Origin: a virus
Virus record (IMG/VR): IMGVR_UViG_3300013094_000266
Location: 1-24,818 of that record
Length of the DNA: 24,818 nucleotides
Direction: 5' to 3' (one strand)
Position numbers and translations under genes: made by a program. How positions within the stretch are numbered: position 1 is the first letter of the stretch; every line of letters starts with the position of its first letter. This document shows positions 22,009-24,818 of this stretch, piece by piece. Under the pieces are notes generated by a model that was given only the letters and a program-made list of their open reading frames with translations, made no database searches and was not told the DNA's origin.

Positions 22009-23628
22009 ATGAGTACAACAACAAACATAAGCGGTACGGAACTTAAAGAAAAGTTATTGGCCGGTATCAACAAATTAAACCAATCAGTGTCTTCAACTTT
22101 AGGACCTGGTGGTAGAACTGTTTTGATAAAAGAACAAAGCGGTGAAGTAAAAGTTACTAAGGACGGTGTTACTGTCGCTAAAGCTTTCCACAAATTGGAA
22201 GACGACGTAGAAGACTTAGGAGCTCAGTTAGTAAAGCAAGTAAGTATCAAATCAGCTAACGAGGCTGGAGACGGTACGACTACTTCTACTTTATTGGCCA
22301 CTGAAATCGTAAGAGAAGGATTGAAAGTAATTCGTCAAGGTTCTAACGCGGTAGAAATTAAAAATGCTATCGACAAAACGGTAAAAGAAGTAGTTAACAA
22401 CATTAAGAAGTTGGCGATCGAAGTCGGATCTGAAGAGCAAATAAAACAAGTTGCAACGATCTCAGGTAACAACGATCCAGAAGTTGGTAACTTAATCGCT
22501 ACTGCAATCGGAAAAGTTGGTCGCGAAGGTGTTGTAACCATCGAAGAGTCTAAGACAGGTGAAACTAGCTTAGAGATTGTAGAAGGTATGCAATTCGATA
22601 GAGGTTACAAATCTCCTTACTTCGTTACTAACAATACAACGATGCAAGCTGGATTGGAAAATCCTTTAGTGTTATTGTACGACGGTAGAATTTCTTCTGC
22701 GCAAGAGTTGTTACAAGCATTAACAAAAGCAAACGCAGAGAACAGAGCTTTATTGATCATTTCAGAAGATATCGGAGACGAAGCATTGGCTACATTGATC
22801 GTAAACAAAATGAGAGGTATCGTACAAGTGTGTGCGGTTAAAGCTCCTGATTTTGGCGAAAGAAAAACGTTGATCTTGGAAGACATCGCTATCTTAACCG
22901 GTGGTCAAGTTATTTCAAAAGACAAAGGACACAAATTGGACAAGTTAACTCCTCAACAATTAAGCGAATTCCTTGGTACTGCTCGTTTAGCGACTATATC
23001 TAAAGAAGAAACTACAATTGTGGACGGTAAAGGCGACGAAGCTAAAATCGAAGCAAGAGCAGAAGAGATCAAAGAGCAAATCGAAAAGGCTACTTCATTC
23101 TACGAGAAAGAGAAGTTACAAGAGAGATTGGGTAAATTGGTCGGCGGTGTTGCTATTATCAATGTTGGAGGAAATTCCGATATCGAGATCAAAGAAAAGA
23201 AAGATAGAGTAGAGGACGCGTTGTACGCAACCAAAGCTGCGTTAGCGGACGGTATCGTACCAGGCGGTGGATCTGCTTTATTCCAAGCTTCTTTAGAGCA
23301 ATACGCAGAAGAATCAACTAACGATGCAATCGGTCGATCTATCGTTCAAAAAGCCATTCAAGCTCCGTTCAAGAAAATTTTGGACAATGCAGGAATCGAA
23401 GACTGGTACACATTCGTTCCTAAGGACGGTCAAATATACGACGCCAAGAATCACGTTATGGTAAACGCTATCGAGGCAGGTATCATCGATCCAGCGAAGG
23501 TAGTTATCACCGCACTTAAAAACGCATCTTCTGTAGCCGGTACAATTTTAACTACCGAGTCGGTTGTATTCGAGAAAAAAGGCGCTGACGAGAAAGATGA
23601 AATGAACCCTTTAGCGGGAATGATGTAA
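22009..23628 (+). CDS. groEL: GroEL-type chaperonin
   Basis: A 539-residue group I chaperonin. ATP-site motifs are present: LGPGGRTV at 31-38, KDGVTVAK at 51-58, GDGTTT at 87-92 (D88 = E. coli D87) and D403 in VEDALYATKAA, the counterpart of catalytic D398; then VPGGGSAL. All three domains (equatorial, intermediate, apical) are represented with no evident gap. Unlike most bacterial GroELs it lacks the C-terminal GGM repeats and ends in DEMNPLAGMM. It should assemble into a tetradecamer with the adjacent GroES. Chaperonin genes in phages are known but uncommon; here they presumably fold phage proteins or serve when host GroEL is limiting. Codon use matches the neighbouring phage genes, so it is not a fresh host acquisition. 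It follows groES by four bases. Confidence 0.95.
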   Translation: MSTTTNISGTELKEKLLAGINKLNQSVSSTLGPGGRTVLIKEQSGEVKVTKDGVTVAKAFHKLEDDVEDLGAQLVKQVSIKSANEAGDGTTTSTLLATEIVREGLKVIRQGSNAVEIKNAIDKTVKEVVNNIKKLAIEVGSEEQIKQVATISGNNDPEVGNLIATAIGKVGREGVVTIEESKTGETSLEIVEGMQFDRGYKSPYFVTNNTTMQAGLENPLVLLYDGRISSAQELLQALTKANAENRALLIISEDIGDEALATLIVNKMRGIVQVCAVKAPDFGERKTLILEDIAILTGGQVISKDKGHKLDKLTPQQLSEFLGTARLATISKEETTIVDGKGDEAKIEARAEEIKEQIEKATSFYEKEKLQERLGKLVGGVAIINVGGNSDIEIKEKKDRVEDALYATKAALADGIVPGGGSALFQASLEQYAEESTNDAIGRSIVQKAIQAPFKKILDNAGIEDWYTFVPKDGQIYDAKNHVMVNAIEAGIIDPAKVVITALKNASSVAGTILTTESVVFEKKGADEKDEMNPLAGMM

Positions 23629-23649
23629 TTTAGATATAAATAAAATGTT

Positions 23650-24588
23650 ATGAAAATAGGATTAATATCAATCATGGGAAATGTCGGTTCAACTCTTAAC
23701 TCACAGGGAGGAGGGTACGGCATAATCCAAACAAGAATGTTGAAAGATAACCATCCTGACGATACAGTAGACGTAAACCCCGATCCTAGTGATTGGGGTT
23801 CTTACGATATGTTATACGTTTGCGAAGGAGTTAATTTCGTTGAAGGATCGTTTAACGTTCCTGGTGGCCCACAACCAATTCACACAGAGAAGATGAAAGC
23901 GATCGCAGAGTTCAAAGGCGAGATAAGATATTCTAATACGTCTTTCGACTTCAACAAGTTCAATCAAAGATTAAAGATTGAAGGAGTAACGTATCCAGAA
24001 GTCGTTGAATTGCCTTGGTACAATACTTTTATGGCTCACGGTTTAATGAACAGAAAATCGGTTATCGGAGACTCTCACGCCTTATCGGTATGGAGACCTG
24101 GTTATTCTTTGGAGTTTACTGCTGGTAGAACTTTACACGGATTCTTAAAAAGAGAAACGGTAGAAGCGATTAATAATAAATTTGACGAAACCACTACTTA
24201 TTTTATGAATATTGATATTAGATTCCATCTAATGAGACAAGAGAATCCAAAAGATGCAACCAAAGACTTAATTGGTAGATATATTGATTTTTCCAGCAGA
24301 CTAAAAAATAATACTATAGTTGAACCGCTTCCAATAGAACACGAATCTAGAAAAATTCCTGGAACTGGCTTGTATAAAAAACAACCGTTCTTCGGAACTA
24401 GAGAAGAGAGAATGGAGATACGACAAATAGCTATAGAAATGATAAGAAATTCAGATCAGAAATATATATCATGGCCAGAAGATTGGATTGATTTAGACGG
24501 AACTAAAATGTTGGATATATTAGAAAGTCGCCAATCTGTTCACTTAAAACCTCGATATTATCCATTTTTAAATGAAATCTTAGGTTAA
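23650..24588 (+). CDS. Hypothetical protein with GDSH motif, 312 aa
   Basis: No firm family. Residues 1-70 look like an alpha/beta start: MKIGLISIMG, a glycine-rich QGGGYG turn, then a SYDMLYVCEG strand. The middle carries VIGDSHALSVW at 138-148, followed by AGRTLHGFL and then YFMNIDIRFHL at 184-194. A GDS-type nucleophile turn and a later D-x-R-x-H hint at an SGNH/GDSL-like esterase or a relative, but spacing and missing blocks leave this open. The start at 23650 is in the ATGTTATGA context, 21 bases after groEL. From about base 24171 the codons change to AAT, TAT and GAT only or mostly (8 AAT, 0 AAC; 6 TAT, 0 TAC), right up to the HNH endonuclease that follows, so the C-terminal 45% was probably replaced by recombination. 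Confidence 0.65.
   Translation: MKIGLISIMGNVGSTLNSQGGGYGIIQTRMLKDNHPDDTVDVNPDPSDWGSYDMLYVCEGVNFVEGSFNVPGGPQPIHTEKMKAIAEFKGEIRYSNTSFDFNKFNQRLKIEGVTYPEVVELPWYNTFMAHGLMNRKSVIGDSHALSVWRPGYSLEFTAGRTLHGFLKRETVEAINNKFDETTTYFMNIDIRFHLMRQENPKDATKDLIGRYIDFSSRLKNNTIVEPLPIEHESRKIPGTGLYKKQPFFGTREERMEIRQIAIEMIRNSDQKYISWPEDWIDLDGTKMLDILESRQSVHLKPRYYPFLNEILG
24171..24588 (+). other. Codon-usage patch next to the HNH endonuclease
   Basis: In these 139 codons I count 8 AAT/0 AAC, 6 TAT/0 TAC and 7 GAT/3 GAC. In the preceding 23650-24170 of the same gene, Asn is 5 AAT/6 AAC and Tyr is mixed. The patch runs into the HNH gene, as expected of a gene-conversion tract brought in by homing. Confidence 0.55.
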
Positions 24589-24591
24589 TGA

Positions 24592-24599
24592 ATATTTAT
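24592..24599 (+). promoter_or_regulatory. ATATTTAT intergenic motif, copy 5
   Basis: Copy in the 27-base gap between the GDSH gene and the HNH endonuclease, 16 bases before the ATG at 24616, followed by a TATATAAAA stretch. See copies at 9677, 11024, 15232 and 20965. Confidence 0.35.
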
Positions 24600-24615
24600 A
24601 GTATATAAAATAACT

Positions 24616-24818
24616 ATGAATTATAAAAAAATCTACGAAGATATTTGTAAAAGAGCAAAGGACGAATTAAGCATTAGAAAAAATAAAAAAAAACTTGGAG
24701 AGTATTATGAAGGTCATCACATAGTTCCAAAATGTTTAGGAGGAACAGGGTGGGCTACCCAATACGATCATTTGAATATAGCTTTATTAACTGCTAGAGA
24801 ACATTTTTTATGCCATTG
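24616..24818 (+). CDS. HNH homing endonuclease, N-terminal part (3' end outside window)
   Basis: The first 67 residues of a longer protein, cut by the window edge. After a basic helical N-terminus comes YYEGHHIVPKCLGG, then HLNIALLTAREHFLCH: the H-H-x-x-P-K-C-x-G-G followed by N, L-L-T-x-R-E-H-F is the beta-beta-alpha metal signature of phage HNH endonucleases. It would nick or cut DNA at an intron- or gene-less allele. No intron boundaries are visible, so it seems free-standing. Its A/T-rich codons match the end of the upstream gene, which suggests both arrived together. Domains after the HNH core cannot be judged. Confidence 0.85.
   Translation, partial: MNYKKIYEDICKRAKDELSIRKNKKKLGEYYEGHHIVPKCLGGTGWATQYDHLNIALLTAREHFLCH

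Noticed and set aside
21514-23628. Bacterial host origin of the window because of groES/groEL and nrdAB
   Set aside because: Tail genes, UvsX, homing endonucleases, tight single-strand packing and the shared start-codon motif all mark this as phage DNA; codon use of groEL matches the phage genes.

Overview
This window is part of the genome of a large tailed phage. It is read almost entirely from the + strand, with genes packed end to end and no non-coding gap over about 130 bases. I see no host genes, tRNA genes, CRISPR array or insertion sequence. A tape-measure C-terminus, a LysM/gp53-like wedge protein and a very large baseplate protein suggest a long, probably contractile, tail. The replication genes (gp32-like SSB, UvsX-like recombinase, flap/5'-exonuclease, DnaB/gp41-like helicase) resemble the T4 replisome in content, but the main replicase is a family A (PolA-type) DNA polymerase. 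Start codons generally lack Shine-Dalgarno sequences and lie in A/T-rich contexts. The ribonucleotide reductase radical subunit carries residues that I recall from Bacteroidota class Id enzymes. I therefore infer a Bacteroidota (flavobacteria-like) host; this is inference, not observation.

Layout. 1-8305: virion module, with the tape-measure C-terminus (cut by the window edge), a 617-aa tail/baseplate protein, a gp53/LysM-like protein, a 1419-aa baseplate protein and a 210-aa virion protein. 8364-9665: a second, short family A polymerase-like protein with altered active-site residues. 9696-15209: an unknown small protein, SSB, a GIY-YIG homing endonuclease, UvsX, 5'-nuclease and helicase. 15258-18617: a small unknown, NrdB, NrdA and two overlapping tiny genes. 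18627-20930: full-length polymerase with a 3'-5' exonuclease domain. 21058-23628: a chaperone cassette of Hsp20, a 63-aa unknown, GroES and GroEL. 23650-24588: an unknown protein with a GDSH motif. 24616 to the end: an HNH homing endonuclease cut by the window edge.

Working together: SSB, UvsX, 5'-nuclease, helicase and polymerase supply replication and recombination; NrdA/NrdB supply dNTPs; Hsp20 and GroES/GroEL probably assist folding of phage (virion) proteins. Primase, sliding clamp, clamp loader and terminase are not in the window.

The most interesting items are the divergent second polymerase, the complete phage chaperone set with a structured hsp20 leader, two recurrent short motifs (ATATTTAT in intergenic gaps and GTTATG at replication-gene starts), and sharp codon-usage switches that mark imported DNA, one of them next to a homing endonuclease.
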